DNA from: Desulfuromonas sp.
GTDB lineage: Bacteria > Desulfobacterota > Desulfuromonadia > Desulfuromonadales > Desulfuromonadaceae
DNA length: 64,000 nucleotides
Direction: 5' to 3'
NCBI GenBank assembly: GCA_002869685.1
Contig: PKUE01000161.1
Span: 1 to 64,000 of the forward strand
In this document: one piece after another, positions 51,437 through 62,738 of the stretch
Layout of the letters: every line of letters starts with the position of its first letter
How positions within the stretch are numbered: position 1 is the stretch's first letter
Notes under the pieces: generated by a model
The model's input: the letters and a program-made list of their open reading frames with translations, nothing else
Told to the model about the DNA's origin: nothing
The model's database searches: none
Position numbers and translations under genes: made by a program

Positions 51437-53167
51437 GTGGCCATTAGCCCTCAAACCCATGTCGTGCTGTGCTGGCACATGCATCAACCCCATTATCGTG
51501 ACGCCCTCGACGGCGATTACCGTCTGCCGTGGGTTTATCTCCATGCCATCAAGGACTATGCCGACATGGTGGCCCATCTTGAGGCTTTTCCCAAGGCGCG
51601 GGTGGTGGTGAATTTTGCGCCGGTATTACTGGAACAGCTCGATGATTATGGGGAACAGATGCGTGGCTGGATTCGGGACGAAATCCCCATGCGCGATCCA
51701 TTACTCAATCTGGTTGCGGGCGCCACGCCAATTCCGCCCGAGCCGGAATTGCGGGCCGACATTATCACTGCCTGTCAGCGTGCTTTTGCGCCGACGATGA
51801 TCAATCGCTATGCACCCTTTCGTGAGTTGCTCGATTTTGCCCTGCAGCAATACATCGATGGCGATCTCGACACCCTGCGGATCAGTTACCTGAGTACTCA
51901 GTTCTTTGTTGATCTGCTGGTCTGGTATCATCTCGCCTGGCTCGGCACCAGTGTCAAACAGCAGGATGAGCGGGTGGTTCGTCTGATGTCACGCAAAAAC
52001 AATTTTACCCGCATTGACCAGACCCTGTTGATGGAAGTGATGGCCGAAGTGGTCGAGAGTATTATTCCCCGCTATCAGGCTTTGATGGAAGCGGGGCAGA
52101 TTGAGCTCTCCATGACCCCCTATGGCCATCCCATCATTCCGCTGATGATCGATTTCGACAGCATGAAAGAAGCGCTGCCGGATGCTCCGATGCCACGTAG
52201 TGAGAGCTATCCCGGTGGTCTGGAACGCTGTCGCTGGCATATGGAGCGTGGTCGCGAAGTGTTCAAGGAACATTTTGGTGTTTACCCCAAAGGGGTCTGG
52301 TTGTCGGAAGGGGCGGTAAGCAGCGCAGCGTTAAAACTGCTCGATGAGTATAATGTTGAATGGACGGCCTCGGGTGAAGGCGTGTGGCGAGGGTCGTGTG
52401 ATGCGTCAAAGCTGGCCGCTCCTCTGCTGGAATATAAAAAAGCGTTGTATCGTAAGACCGAACATCCGCCGTACAATTGTCGCCTGTTCTTCCGCGATGA
52501 CGGTCTGTCAGATCTGATCGGTTTTCAATATAAAGACTGGGGAGCCAGCGATGCGGCCGGTGATTTTTGCCGTCACCTTGAAACCATCAGTGGCTTTTTC
52601 AGCAAAGAAGAGGGCGACCGGGTGATCACGGTTATTCTCGATGGCGAGAATGCCTGGGAATACTATCCCGACAATGCCCACCATTTTCTCCAGGCGTTGT
52701 ACGCCAAACTGACCACTCACCCGACGTTGACCATGGCGACGTTCAGTGATCTGACCAAATCGGACGATCCGGCAACCGAAGTGACGATGCCGGTTCTCAA
52801 GGCGGGCAGCTGGGTGTATGGTACTTTCTCCACCTGGATTGGCGATCGGGATAAAAACGCGGCCTGGGATCTGCTGGTTGAGGCGAAAAACTGTTATGAT
52901 CGTGTGGTGCAGGCGGGGAGTCTGCCTGATGACAAGCTGGCCCGGGCCACAGAACAGCTGGCGGTGTGCGAAGGATCGGATTGGTTCTGGTGGTTCGGTG
53001 ATCAGAATCCCTCTGACAGTGTGCGTGATTTCGACCAGCTGTTTCGACGCCATCTGGTGCGGTTGTATCAGCTGCTGGAAAAAATCCCTCCTCAAAATTT
53101 GAAGAATCCCGTGTCCCACGGTGGGGGCGATGCCGAAAATGCCGGGACCATGCGGCGTAATCAGTAA
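51437..53167 (+). CDS. GH57-family glycoside hydrolase
   Basis: The 576-residue protein has the GH57 N-terminal signature LCWHMHQPHYRD, the nucleophile region WLSEGAVSSAALKLLDEY and the acid/base region TVILDGENAWEYYPDNAHHF. GH57 members are alpha-amylases, 4-alpha-glucanotransferases or branching enzymes; the exact activity cannot be told here. The start is GTG 51437 with AGGA 6 nt upstream. Between glgC and malQ it presumably acts on alpha-glucan. Confidence 0.85.
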   Translation: MAISPQTHVVLCWHMHQPHYRDALDGDYRLPWVYLHAIKDYADMVAHLEAFPKARVVVNFAPVLLEQLDDYGEQMRGWIRDEIPMRDPLLNLVAGATPIPPEPELRADIITACQRAFAPTMINRYAPFRELLDFALQQYIDGDLDTLRISYLSTQFFVDLLVWYHLAWLGTSVKQQDERVVRLMSRKNNFTRIDQTLLMEVMAEVVESIIPRYQALMEAGQIELSMTPYGHPIIPLMIDFDSMKEALPDAPMPRSESYPGGLERCRWHMERGREVFKEHFGVYPKGVWLSEGAVSSAALKLLDEYNVEWTASGEGVWRGSCDASKLAAPLLEYKKALYRKTEHPPYNCRLFFRDDGLSDLIGFQYKDWGASDAAGDFCRHLETISGFFSKEEGDRVITVILDGENAWEYYPDNAHHFLQALYAKLTTHPTLTMATFSDLTKSDDPATEVTMPVLKAGSWVYGTFSTWIGDRDKNAAWDLLVEAKNCYDRVVQAGSLPDDKLARATEQLAVCEGSDWFWWFGDQNPSDSVRDFDQLFRRHLVRLYQLLEKIPPQNLKNPVSHGGGDAENAGTMRRNQ

Positions 53168-53202
53168 TTATTGCAATGAAATTGAATGAAGAAGGAGGCA
53201 GG

Positions 53203-54546
53203 ATGAGCCGACGAGCTGGGGTCTTATTACACCCGACATCATTGCCGGGGGGAACCCTGGACGACGATGTGTTCCGTTTTCTTGACTGGATGACGGAAGC
53301 GGGACTGCGCGTCTGGCAGATGCTGCCCCTCGGGGCGCCACATGGTGATCGTTCTCCTTATCAGTCCTTGTCCTGTCATGCACTGAATCCGGCGTTATTG
53401 CCAGCAGCGGCATGGCAGAGCGACTGTGACGGATTGGACGCGTTTATTGAGCGTGAGCGCTGGTGGCTCAACGACTATGCCCTGTTTGTTGTGCTGCGTG
53501 AGCAATTTGGCCAGCAGAGTTGGTCGCAGTGGCCTGAGCCGTTGCGATTTCGCGATCCTCAGGCACTTGCAGCGGTTGCCGAGCGGCATGGCGAAGCACT
53601 GACCACAATCAAAAAAGAGCAATTTCTGCTGTTTCGCCGCTGGGCTGAAATCCGTCAGGCCGCCCATGATCGCGGCATTACCCTGTTTGGTGATGTTCCC
53701 ATTGCCGTGGCTTACGACAGTGTCGATGTGTGGGCCAATCCCGAACTGTTCAAACTGGATGACCAACTGAAACCCACCGTTGTTGCCGGAGTGCCGCCCG
53801 ACTATTTTTCAGAAACGGGGCAACGCTGGGGCAATCCTCACTACAATTGGCAGGAGATGGAACGCCTTGATTTCAACTGGTGGCGGCAGCGAATCGCCAT
53901 GGCGTTGAGCAAAGTTGATCTGCTGCGGATTGATCATTTTCGCGGCCTGGAAGCCTTGTGGGAAATTCCGGCACAGGCAGAAACCGCCATCGACGGCACC
54001 TGGGTGAAAACGCCGGGGCGGGCCTTGTTGACTGTGTTAAAAGAGGATTTTCCGGCCATGCCTTTTGTGGCGGAAGACCTCGGTGTTATCACCGAGGACG
54101 TTGTCGCTTTGCGTGATGATTTTGACTTGCCCGGTCTGTCCGTTCTACAGTTTGGTTTTGACGGCATGGCAGACAATCCCCATCGGATTGACAACCAAGT
54201 GGAAAACTCGGTGGTCTATACCGGCACTCACGATAACAATACGACACTGGGATGGTTTGACTCACTGGGGCCCGCCATGCAACAGCAGGTGCTTGCGGCG
54301 TTGCCGGAAGGCTTCGGGCCGATGCCGTGGCCACTCATCGAGGCAGCGTTGGCATCCCCGGCCTGTCTGGCGATGATTCCCATGCAGGATTGGCTGGGAC
54401 TGGACGAGCGTCATCGCCTCAATACTCCGGGCACGGCAGAAGATAATTGGAACTGGCAGTTTAACTGGTCGCAGCTACCGGCGGATTTACACCGAAAAAT
54501 CCGAGTTCGGCTGGAGTGCTGTGACCGTTTGAAAGAGAGTTTATGA
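53203..54546 (+). CDS. malQ: 4-alpha-glucanotransferase
   Basis: The 447-residue GH77 enzyme moves glucan chains and releases glucose. Motifs are [46 protein letters not shown] with the nucleophile Asp, VAEDLGVIT with the acid/base Glu, and [13 protein letters not shown]. It is shorter than the usual 500 residues, mostly in the region after the N-terminal third. AAGGAGG precedes ATG 53203. Its stop overlaps glgB by 4 nt. Confidence 0.92.
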   Translation: MSRRAGVLLHPTSLPGGTLDDDVFRFLDWMTEAGLRVWQMLPLGAPHGDRSPYQSLSCHALNPALLPAAAWQSDCDGLDAFIERERWWLNDYALFVVLREQFGQQSWSQWPEPLRFRDPQALAAVAERHGEALTTIKKEQFLLFRRWAEIRQAAHDRGITLFGDVPIAVAYDSVDVWANPELFKLDDQLKPTVVAGVPPDYFSETGQRWGNPHYNWQEMERLDFNWWRQRIAMALSKVDLLRIDHFRGLEALWEIPAQAETAIDGTWVKTPGRALLTVLKEDFPAMPFVAEDLGVITEDVVALRDDFDLPGLSVLQFGFDGMADNPHRIDNQVENSVVYTGTHDNNTTLGWFDSLGPAMQQQVLAALPEGFGPMPWPLIEAALASPACLAMIPMQDWLGLDERHRLNTPGTAEDNWNWQFNWSQLPADLHRKIRVRLECCDRLKESL

Positions 54547-56738
54547 TCACGGAGCCGTTGACAGCCGATCATTATGATGTGAAATGTTTGCGCGAGGGAT
54601 GCCATTACGATCCCTTTGTTCTCTTGGGCTATCATCAGATGCCGTCGGGAAAATGGGTGATTCGTGAGTGGTTACCCCACGCCGACTCTGCTCGGATTGT
54701 TGATGGTCCGAAGCTGGAAGCCGTGGGGGACAGCGGTGTGTTCCGTGCGCTCATCACTGATGCCGAAAAGCAACGCCTGGGCGCACATTATTCTGTGGAG
54801 TGGCATGAGCAGGATGGTGTCAGCCATCAGGTGGTGTCTCCTTATACCTTTCTTCCTCAGGTCGGCGAACTGGACCTGCATCTGTTTGCCGAAGGACGCC
54901 ACTGGCAGCTGTATGACATCCTCGGCGCCCAGGTACGACAGATTGATGGCGTCGATGGGGTGTTGTTTGCCGTCTGGGCACCGTGTGCCGAGCGTGTCTC
55001 GGTGGTGGGTGATTTCAACGGCTGGCATGGCCTGCGCCATCCCATGCGTTCGCGGGGGCAATCGGGGGTCTGGGAACTGTTCATCCCCGGTTTGCAGTCC
55101 GAGGATCGTTACAAATACGAAATTCGCGACAGTGGCGGGCAGTGTCATCTCAAAACAGACCCGTACGCACGGGCGATGGAAGTGCGGCCCCGGACGGCTT
55201 CGATTATCCATCGCAGTGCCTATTGCTGGCAGGATCAGCCCTGGTTAACTGCCCGGCGTGATTACGACTGGCAGCACCAGCCGATTGCCATTTACGAGGT
55301 TCACCTCGGCTCGTGGCAGCGTCGGGATGACGGGAGGTTTCTTAACTATCGCGAACTGGCGCACCGGCTGGTTGAGTATGTCACCTGGATGGGATTTACC
55401 CATATCAACCTGCTGCCGATCAGTGAACATCCCCTCGATGAATCCTGGGGGTATCAGACCACGGGCTACTACGCTCCAACCCGGCGCTTCGGTGACCCCG
55501 ACGATTTCCGCTATTTTGTCGATCACTGCCATCAGCATGGCATCGGAGTGTTCCTTGACTGGGTGCCGGCCCATTTCCCCAAAGACAGCTTTGCCCTGGC
55601 CCGCTTTGACGGTTCGGCTCTGTATGAGCATGAAGACCCGCTTCTCGGTGAACATCAGGACTGGGGGACCTATATCTTCAACTTCGGCCGCAATGAAGTG
55701 CGTAATTTTCTCATTGCCAACGCCCTGTACTGGATTTGCGAGTTTCATCTCGATGGTTTGCGGGTTGACGCCGTGGCGTCAATGCTCTACCTCGATTATT
55801 CCCGCGAAGGGGGGCAGTGGCGACCCAACAAATACGGCGGCAACGAGAACCTCGAAGCGATCGATTTTCTCAAAACTCTCAATACGGAAATTCATGCTCA
55901 GTATCCTGGCGCTGTTCTGATGGCCGAAGAGTCGACCTCCTGGCCGATGGTTTCTCGTCCCACCTGGATGGGTGGGCTCGGTTTTTCGATGAAGTGGAAT
56001 ATGGGCTGGATGAATGACACCCTGAGCTACTTTAGCCAAAATCCGGTCTACCGTTCCTATCATCACAACCAGCTGACATTCAGTCAGATGTACGCCTATT
56101 TTGAAAATTTCATTTTGCCGTTGTCTCATGACGAAGTGGTGCATCTGAAACGCTCGCTGGTGGACAAGATGCCGGGGGACATATGGCAGAAACGCGCCAA
56201 TCTGCGCTTGCTGTTCGGTTATCTGATGACGCATCCCGGCAAAAAACTGTTGTTCATGGGGGGAGAACTCGCCCAGTGGCATGAGTGGGATTGCCGCCAC
56301 AGCCTCGATTGGTCGGTGTGTGAAGACCCTGGGCATCGCGGGGTGCAACTGATGCTGCGCGACCTCAATCATCTCTACCGCAATGAAGCTGCCTTGCATG
56401 TGCACGATTTTGAATCCCAGGGGTTTGAATGGATTGACTGTCATGATCATCAGCAGTCTGTGTTAAGTTTTATCCGTCAGGCTGGTGATGAGCAGTTGGT
56501 CTGTCTGTTCAATTTTACTCCGGTGGTGCGTGAAGATTACCGCATCGGCTTACCCCGTCACGGCCGCTACCGTGAACTGATCAACAGCGACGCGGCCATC
56601 TACGGCGGCAGCAATGTTGGCCTGGGGGGCTGTCTGGTCAGCGATGAAACCTCGTGGATGGGGCGTCCGGCCAGCGCCGTGGTGACTCTGCCGCCTCTGG
56701 GGATGTTGGTTTTGAAATGGGAAGGTAGCGAGTCATGA
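54543..56738 (+). CDS. glgB: 1,4-alpha-glucan branching enzyme
   Basis: The 731-residue GH13 enzyme forms alpha-1,6 branches. It has N-terminal carbohydrate-binding modules (CBM48; [18 protein letters not shown]), then the catalytic domain with [31 protein letters not shown] (nucleophile Asp), [10 protein letters not shown] (acid/base Glu) and [11 protein letters not shown] beta-sandwich C-terminal domain follows. The length matches the E. coli type. Start and stop both overlap neighbours by 4 nt. Confidence 0.95.
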   Translation: MITEPLTADHYDVKCLREGCHYDPFVLLGYHQMPSGKWVIREWLPHADSARIVDGPKLEAVGDSGVFRALITDAEKQRLGAHYSVEWHEQDGVSHQVVSPYTFLPQVGELDLHLFAEGRHWQLYDILGAQVRQIDGVDGVLFAVWAPCAERVSVVGDFNGWHGLRHPMRSRGQSGVWELFIPGLQSEDRYKYEIRDSGGQCHLKTDPYARAMEVRPRTASIIHRSAYCWQDQPWLTARRDYDWQHQPIAIYEVHLGSWQRRDDGRFLNYRELAHRLVEYVTWMGFTHINLLPISEHPLDESWGYQTTGYYAPTRRFGDPDDFRYFVDHCHQHGIGVFLDWVPAHFPKDSFALARFDGSALYEHEDPLLGEHQDWGTYIFNFGRNEVRNFLIANALYWICEFHLDGLRVDAVASMLYLDYSREGGQWRPNKYGGNENLEAIDFLKTLNTEIHAQYPGAVLMAEESTSWPMVSRPTWMGGLGFSMKWNMGWMNDTLSYFSQNPVYRSYHHNQLTFSQMYAYFENFILPLSHDEVVHLKRSLVDKMPGDIWQKRANLRLLFGYLMTHPGKKLLFMGGELAQWHEWDCRHSLDWSVCEDPGHRGVQLMLRDLNHLYRNEAALHVHDFESQGFEWIDCHDHQQSVLSFIRQAGDEQLVCLFNFTPVVREDYRIGLPRHGRYRELINSDAAIYGGSNVGLGGCLVSDETSWMGRPASAVVTLPPLGMLVLKWEGSES

Positions 56739-58222
56739 ACATTCTGTTTGCAACCTCGGAGATGTATCCGTTGATCAAAACAGGTGGATTGGCCGATGTC
56801 AGTGCCGGGTTGCCAGCAGCGCTGGGTGCGTTGCAACAAGATGTCAGGGTGGTGTTGCCGGCATATCGTGATGTGCTGGAAACCGTGGGTGCTGTCACCG
56901 AACTGGGTTCCTTCTGGGTGAACGGCTGCGGTGGGTCGCGGCGCGTTAAGGTGTTGTGTGCCGACGAGTCACCACTTGAAACGACGGTATGGCTGCTGGC
57001 GGTGGATGATCTGTTCAATCGCCCCGGTAACCCCTATTTGAACGCGGACGGCGAAGACTGGTGGGACAATGGTGAACGGTTCGGCCTGTTCAGTCGTGCG
57101 GTGGTGGAACTGGCGATGGATCGTGGCGGGCTGCGCTGGCAGCCTGATGTTGTGCACTGCCATGATTGGCAGACCGGGTTGGTGCCTGCTCTACTCAGCC
57201 TCGAAACGCCCCGCCCGCGTACGGTTTTTACCATCCACAATCTCTCTTATCTTGGCCGTTTTCCCTATGCCCTGTTCGAGGGTTTGGGGCTGCCCTCCGC
57301 GTGGTGGCATTATGAAAAACTGGAGTTTTACGACACTCTGGCCATGCTTAAAGGGGGAATTGTCTTTGCGGATCAGGTGACCACGGTCAGCCCGAGTTAT
57401 GCAGAGGAAATCTGCCAGCCCGACCATGGCCTCGGTTTGCACGGTGCCCTGGAACTGTGCCGCAATGAAGGACGCCTGACCGGTATTATCAATGGCATGG
57501 ATACCGCAGTGTGGAACCCGGCCAAAGATCCCTACCTGCCGTTTCGTTACAGTGTACAACGGGGGCGGGTTGCCGAGAAAAAACGCAATAAACAGGCATT
57601 GCTTGACCAACTGGCCGGCAGTGTCGCCAGTGATGCCGTGGAACAGCCCTTGTGCGGTTTTGTCGGTCGCCTGGTGGAACAAAAAGGGATTGATCTGATC
57701 ACCGCCGCGCTGCCGCAACTGCTCGAATCGTCCACGGCCTGTTTTGTCTTTATCGGTACCGGGCAAAGCCATTACGAGCAGCAGTTGCGGGACCTGGCTC
57801 AGCGTCACCCCCGGCGGGTGTTCGTGTATATCGGCTATTCCGAAGCTCTGGCACATGTGCTTGAAGCCGGATGTGATCTGTTTTTGATGCCATCCCGATT
57901 TGAACCCTGTGGACTCAACCAGATGTACAGTCTGGCGTATGGAACCCCACCGGTGGTTCACGCCACCGGCGGATTAAAAGATACGGTGGTCGATGTGACC
58001 GAAGATAGCTTGAAAACAGGGCGGGCAACCGGTTTTGTTTTCAGTGATGCGACGGTAGAAGACTTTCTCGCCGCCGCGCAGCGCGCTCTGGCTTTGTTTG
58101 CTCGACCGCGCAGCTGGCAGCAATTACAGAAGAACGGCATGGAACAGGATTTCAGCTGGACGCTTAGCGCCGGGCGCTATCTTGACCTGTATCGTTCGGG
58201 AGGGAATGATGGTGATTCCTGA
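56735..58222 (+). CDS. glgA: Glycogen synthase
   Basis: The 495-residue GT5 enzyme adds glucose from ADP-glucose to glycogen. It shows [21 protein letters not shown] near the N-terminus, [14 protein letters not shown], and [17 protein letters not shown] with [11 protein letters not shown]. Its start overlaps glgB by 4 nt, and its end overlaps the next phosphorylase gene by 14 nt. Confidence 0.95.
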   Translation: MNILFATSEMYPLIKTGGLADVSAGLPAALGALQQDVRVVLPAYRDVLETVGAVTELGSFWVNGCGGSRRVKVLCADESPLETTVWLLAVDDLFNRPGNPYLNADGEDWWDNGERFGLFSRAVVELAMDRGGLRWQPDVVHCHDWQTGLVPALLSLETPRPRTVFTIHNLSYLGRFPYALFEGLGLPSAWWHYEKLEFYDTLAMLKGGIVFADQVTTVSPSYAEEICQPDHGLGLHGALELCRNEGRLTGIINGMDTAVWNPAKDPYLPFRYSVQRGRVAEKKRNKQALLDQLAGSVASDAVEQPLCGFVGRLVEQKGIDLITAALPQLLESSTACFVFIGTGQSHYEQQLRDLAQRHPRRVFVYIGYSEALAHVLEAGCDLFLMPSRFEPCGLNQMYSLAYGTPPVVHATGGLKDTVVDVTEDSLKTGRATGFVFSDATVEDFLAAAQRALALFARPRSWQQLQKNGMEQDFSWTLSAGRYLDLYRSGGNDGDS

Positions 58223-60722
58223 TTTTGAGCGGGAGACAGAAAAAGTCGTCCGTAAAGCCCTGCGTTGTCTGGGCAATGATGATGAAAGTCTGGAAGCGAG
58301 CTTCCTGCACTATCTCTACAACACCTTTGGTCGGCATCTGCAATCGCCCCACTATTACCTGTTCAAGGCGTTGTCCTACAGTGTTCGCGATCGGTTAATG
58401 ACCCGTTGGCGCGATACCTGGCTGTCCCATTATCAGGCGGGCACCAAAAAAGCCTATTACCTGTCGATGGAATTTCTCATCGGTCGGTCCTTGCTGAATA
58501 ATTTGCTCAGTCTTGATATTGAAGATCCGATCCGGCGGGTGCTGGAACAATTGGGGATGAGTCTGGAGGAGGTGGAGCAGGCGGAACGTGATGCCGGGCT
58601 TGGCAATGGCGGTCTTGGCCGTTTGGCAGCTTGCTTCATGGACAGTTGCGCCACCCTGCAGTTGCCGGTGATGGGCTACGGTCTGCGCTATAAATATGGC
58701 ATGTTCCGTCAGCGCATTCAGAACGGTTATCAGATGGAGGACCCTGATCCGTGGCTGCGCCATGGTGAGTATCCCTGGGAAGTTCAACGGGCTGACTATA
58801 CCTGCGTGATTCCGTTTGGTGGCAGTACCCGGATGTACAAGGAACCCCACAGTGGCCAGTTGATTGTCCACTGGGATCATGACGAAGAGGTGCTGGCTGT
58901 TCCTTATGACGTGCCGATCGCCGGCTACAAGAATCAGACGGTCAATACGCTGCGGTTGTGGTCAGCGGCTTCCGCCGAAGACTTCAACCTGTCGGAGTTC
59001 AATGCCGGGTCCTATTTCGAAGCCGTGGCAGAGAAGAATGATGCCGAGAGCATCACCATGGTGTTGTATCCCAATGATGCCAATGAAAACGGTAAGGAGT
59101 TGCGCCTGCGTCAGCAGTACTTCCTGGTGTCAGCCAGTCTGCAGGACATTCTTAAACACTGGCGGCGCAACCATGGCAGTGATTTCTCCACCTTTCACGA
59201 CAACAATGTCTTTCAACTTAACGATACCCATCCCAGTCTGGCCGTTGCCGAATTGATGCGCCTTTTGGTGGATGAAGAACGGCTGGAATGGATCGAAGCC
59301 TGGGGGATCGTGACTCGCACCATGGCCTACACCAACCACACCCTGTTGCCCGAGGCGCTGGAAACATGGTCGGTGCAATTGCTCAGACGGCTGCTGCCGC
59401 GCCATCTGGAGATTATCTACGAGATTAACAGCCGTTTCTTGACCGAAGTGTCGATGAAATGGCCCGGCGATGAACAGCGGTTGCAGCGGATGTCGCTCAT
59501 CGATGGCCATGATCGGGTGCGTATGGCCCATCTGGCTTTGGTGGGCAGTTTCTCCGTTAATGGCGTGGCCGAGCTCCACTCGCGGCTGCTCAAGGAAGGG
59601 TTGTTCCACGATTTTTATGAATTGTGGCCGGGTAAGTTCAACAATAAAACCAACGGGGTAACGCCGCGACGCTGGTTGGCCTGCGCCAACCCGGAATTGC
59701 GTGAAATGTTGTTGGAACTTATCGGCGATAGCTGGTTGACCGATCTGTCGCAATTGGCGCGCCTCAAGGAGTTCATTGACGATGAATCCTTCTGTGAGCG
59801 TTGGCGGGAGGTGAGGCGGCACAATAAACAGCGGTTGGCGGTACTGATTAAACAACGCACCGGCATTGTGGTGAACCCGGAGGCCATGTTTGATGTTCAG
59901 GTGAAACGGATCCACGAATACAAACGCCAGCTGCTCAACGTATTACATATCATTCACCTGTATGCCCGGCTCAAGTTCGAACGGCCCACGGAGTGGACCA
60001 ACCGCTGTGTCGTTATTGGCGGCAAGGCGGCACCTGGATATGCCATGGCGAAAAAGATCATTAAACTGATCCATAATGTCGCCAACGTGATCAACAACGA
60101 TCCTGAAATCGGCGACCGTCTGAAACTGGCCTTTGTGCCCGATTACAATGTTTCAGCTATGGAGGTGATCTGCGCGGGCACCGATCTGTCCGAGCAGATT
60201 TCTACCGCAGGTAAGGAAGCCTCGGGAACCGGCAACATGAAATTCATGATGAACGGTGCCATTACCATTGGCACACTTGACGGTGCCAACGTTGAGATTC
60301 GCGACGCGGTGGGGGCGGACAATTTCTTCTTGTTTGGCCTCCACGCGGAAGAGGTGGAACAGCGCCGCTCCTCCTATCGGCCGGCAGCAGTGATTGCCGG
60401 AGACGATGATCTGAAACGGGTGATGGAGCTGCTCCGTTCCGGGCATTTCAATCGTTTTGAACGGGGCATCTTTGACGATGTCATCGCTTCGCTGACCAGC
60501 CCCTATGACCCCTGGATGACTCTGGCTGATTTTCGCAGTTATGTTGACTGTCAGAATCAGGTCGCCGAACTGTTCCGGGATCAGGCTGCCTGGACACGCA
60601 TGAGTGTCATCAATTCCGCCTGTAGCGGCCGGTTCTCAACGGATCGCACCATGCAGGAATACAATCATGATATCTGGCAATTAAGTCCGGTGGTGGTTGA
60701 ATCGACGCCGGACCCCACTTAA
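58209..60722 (+). CDS. glgP: Glycogen phosphorylase, long type
   Basis: The 837-residue GT35 enzyme is the classical phosphorylase. It shows AYYLSMEFLIGRSLLNNL, ERDAGLGNGGLGRLAACFMDS, FQLNDTHPSLAVAELMRLL, FDVQVKRIHEYKRQLLN and the PLP-lysine motif EASGTGNMKFMMNGAITIG. I chose ATG 58209 because GGAGG lies 5 nt upstream; ATG 58206 and GTG 58212 are close alternatives. It overlaps glgA by 14 nt. It is the second phosphorylase of the cluster. Confidence 0.93.
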   Translation: MVIPDFERETEKVVRKALRCLGNDDESLEASFLHYLYNTFGRHLQSPHYYLFKALSYSVRDRLMTRWRDTWLSHYQAGTKKAYYLSMEFLIGRSLLNNLLSLDIEDPIRRVLEQLGMSLEEVEQAERDAGLGNGGLGRLAACFMDSCATLQLPVMGYGLRYKYGMFRQRIQNGYQMEDPDPWLRHGEYPWEVQRADYTCVIPFGGSTRMYKEPHSGQLIVHWDHDEEVLAVPYDVPIAGYKNQTVNTLRLWSAASAEDFNLSEFNAGSYFEAVAEKNDAESITMVLYPNDANENGKELRLRQQYFLVSASLQDILKHWRRNHGSDFSTFHDNNVFQLNDTHPSLAVAELMRLLVDEERLEWIEAWGIVTRTMAYTNHTLLPEALETWSVQLLRRLLPRHLEIIYEINSRFLTEVSMKWPGDEQRLQRMSLIDGHDRVRMAHLALVGSFSVNGVAELHSRLLKEGLFHDFYELWPGKFNNKTNGVTPRRWLACANPELREMLLELIGDSWLTDLSQLARLKEFIDDESFCERWREVRRHNKQRLAVLIKQRTGIVVNPEAMFDVQVKRIHEYKRQLLNVLHIIHLYARLKFERPTEWTNRCVVIGGKAAPGYAMAKKIIKLIHNVANVINNDPEIGDRLKLAFVPDYNVSAMEVICAGTDLSEQISTAGKEASGTGNMKFMMNGAITIGTLDGANVEIRDAVGADNFFLFGLHAEEVEQRRSSYRPAAVIAGDDDLKRVMELLRSGHFNRFERGIFDDVIASLTSPYDPWMTLADFRSYVDCQNQVAELFRDQAAWTRMSVINSACSGRFSTDRTMQEYNHDIWQLSPVVVESTPDPT

Positions 60723-60757
60723 TACACTAACCCACAGTCTGTGAAAGGTTTCAATGC

Positions 60758-62107
60758 ATGGAACTGACCTGTTTTAAAGCGTATGACATCCGCGGGCGGC
60801 TGCCCGATGAATTGAACGAAGAGATTGCCTATCGGATTGGCCGTGCTTATGCTGAATTTCTCAAGCCGGGTAAAGTGGTTGTCGGTCGCGATGTCCGGCT
60901 GTCGAGCGCCTCGTTGTGCGCCGCCCTGGCGAATGGTTTGACCGATTCCGGTGTTGATGTTTTCGATATCGGACTGTGTGGCACCGAAGAGGTGTACTTT
61001 GCCACGTTCAGTGAAAAAATGGATGGTGGCATTATGGTCACTGCCAGCCATAATCCCATGGATTTCAACGGGATGAAGCTGGTGCGGGAAGAATCCCGTC
61101 CCATCAGCAGCGACACCGGACTTAAAGAGATCCAGCAGATGGTCGCGGCAAACCGCTTTGCGGAACCGGCACGCAAGGGACGGGTTCAGCTTCTCGATGT
61201 GACCAGTGAGTACATTGATCACCTGCTCAGTTACGTCGATGTGGCGGCGATGCAGCCGTTGAAAGTGGTCGTCAACGCCGGGAACGGTTGTGCCGGGCCG
61301 ACCATCGACCTGTTGGAAAAACACCTGCCGTTCCATTTTGTCAAAATCAATCACACCCCGGACGGAAACTTTCCCAACGGCATCCCCAACCCCATTTTGC
61401 CGGAAAACCGTTCGGCGACGGTTAACGCCATTAAAGAACATGATGCGGATGTCGGAATTGCCTGGGATGGCGACTTTGATCGCTGCTTCTTCTTTGACGA
61501 AACGGGGCGCTTCATTGAAGGTTATTACCTGGTCGGATTACTTGGCCTAGCCTTATTGCAGAGCCATCCCGGTGCAAAAATCATTCACGACCCGCGTCTG
61601 GTCTGGAACACCGTGGATATGATCAACGAAGCGGGGGGCCAAGCGGTGCAGTGCAAATCCGGCCACGCCTTTATCAAGGAGCGGATGCGCCAGGAAGATG
61701 CCATTTATGGCGGCGAAATGAGCGCTCACCACTATTTTAAGGACTTCTCCTACTGTGACAGCGGCATGATTCCGTGGCTGCTGGTGTTGGAGATTATGGG
61801 CCGAACCGGCAATGCCCTCTCCAGCCTGGTTGGTCAGCGGATTGAACTTTTTCCGGCCAGTGGTGAGATCAACCGCCATGTCGAAGACGCTCCGGCATCA
61901 ATTGAGCGGGTGCGAGCACATTACAGCCCCGATGCGGTGAGCGAAGATTTTACCGATGGCGTCAGTGTTGAATTTGAGCAATGGCGGTTCAATTTGCGCA
62001 TGTCCAACACCGAGCCGGTGGTGCGACTCAATGTTGAGTCTCGCGGTGATCAGGCGTTGATGGAACAGAAAACTGCTGAAATTCTGGAGCTGCTCGGCGG
62101 CCATTGA
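60758..62107 (+). CDS. Phosphomannomutase/phosphoglucomutase
   Basis: The 449-residue alpha-D-phosphohexomutase has the phosphoserine motif [14 protein letters not shown], metal-binding [13 protein letters not shown], sugar-binding [13 protein letters not shown] and phosphate-binding [15 protein letters not shown]. It is of the CpsG/AlgC type, which interconverts hexose 1- and 6-phosphates. Its place at the end of the glycogen cluster fits conversion of glucose 1-phosphate to glucose 6-phosphate, but mannose use is also possible. Confidence 0.9.
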   Translation: MELTCFKAYDIRGRLPDELNEEIAYRIGRAYAEFLKPGKVVVGRDVRLSSASLCAALANGLTDSGVDVFDIGLCGTEEVYFATFSEKMDGGIMVTASHNPMDFNGMKLVREESRPISSDTGLKEIQQMVAANRFAEPARKGRVQLLDVTSEYIDHLLSYVDVAAMQPLKVVVNAGNGCAGPTIDLLEKHLPFHFVKINHTPDGNFPNGIPNPILPENRSATVNAIKEHDADVGIAWDGDFDRCFFFDETGRFIEGYYLVGLLGLALLQSHPGAKIIHDPRLVWNTVDMINEAGGQAVQCKSGHAFIKERMRQEDAIYGGEMSAHHYFKDFSYCDSGMIPWLLVLEIMGRTGNALSSLVGQRIELFPASGEINRHVEDAPASIERVRAHYSPDAVSEDFTDGVSVEFEQWRFNLRMSNTEPVVRLNVESRGDQALMEQKTAEILELLGGH

Positions 62108-62139
62108 TGTGCTGAGTCGGCTAAGACAGGAGGGAATTG

Positions 62140-62616
62140 ATGAAAAAGACAATCGTCTGGGCGTTGTGCGCTGTACTGCTGCTGATCGCCGGTCCGGGGT
62201 ACGCGAGTTTAAACGATTTCATGGCCGATGTGAATGTGAGGGCGCGCGCCGATCTGCGTGATTTTTCGGTTCGCTTGAGTAGCCATTTTGGCGTGCCGGT
62301 ACCGGATGTCAATGTGCTGCTTGGCAAGGTGTCGGCACCTGCCGATGCCTTCATGTGTCTGCAGCTTTCACGCATGAGCCGCCAGCCGGTTTCCCAGGTG
62401 ATGCAACGGTATTATTACCGCCACAATAAAGGCTGGGGGCAGCTGGCTCAGGAATTGGGGATCAAGCCGGGCTCCGCCGAGTTTAAACAACTCAAACAGG
62501 GCGATTACACCCTCTATGGAGCGGGCGTGGGCAAAGGAGTCTCCCAAGGGAAGAGTAACAGCAATAGTAATGGCAAGGGGCAGGGGAAAAATAAAGGCAA
62601 CAAGAAAAACAAATAA
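62140..62616 (+). CDS. Secreted small protein with lysine-rich tail
   Basis: The 158-residue protein has a signal peptide (MKKTIVWALCAVLLLIAGPGYA). A helical domain of about 100 residues follows (LRDFSVRLSSHFGVPVPDVNVLL), and then a low-complexity tail of about 25 Gly, Asn, Ser and Lys residues ending GKNKGNKKNK. I do not recognise the family. GGAGGGA precedes ATG 62140. Confidence 0.7.
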   Translation: MKKTIVWALCAVLLLIAGPGYASLNDFMADVNVRARADLRDFSVRLSSHFGVPVPDVNVLLGKVSAPADAFMCLQLSRMSRQPVSQVMQRYYYRHNKGWGQLAQELGIKPGSAEFKQLKQGDYTLYGAGVGKGVSQGKSNSNSNGKGQGKNKGNKKNK

Positions 62617-62738
62617 CCGCCATCGTCCCGGCACCGATTCTTTACCGATTTCTGACACCGCCTGAGCCAAACTCTAACATCAAATTCCCACAGTAGCGTA
62701 GTCACTGATCCTGTCCAAACTTTAAGGAGAACGAACCT

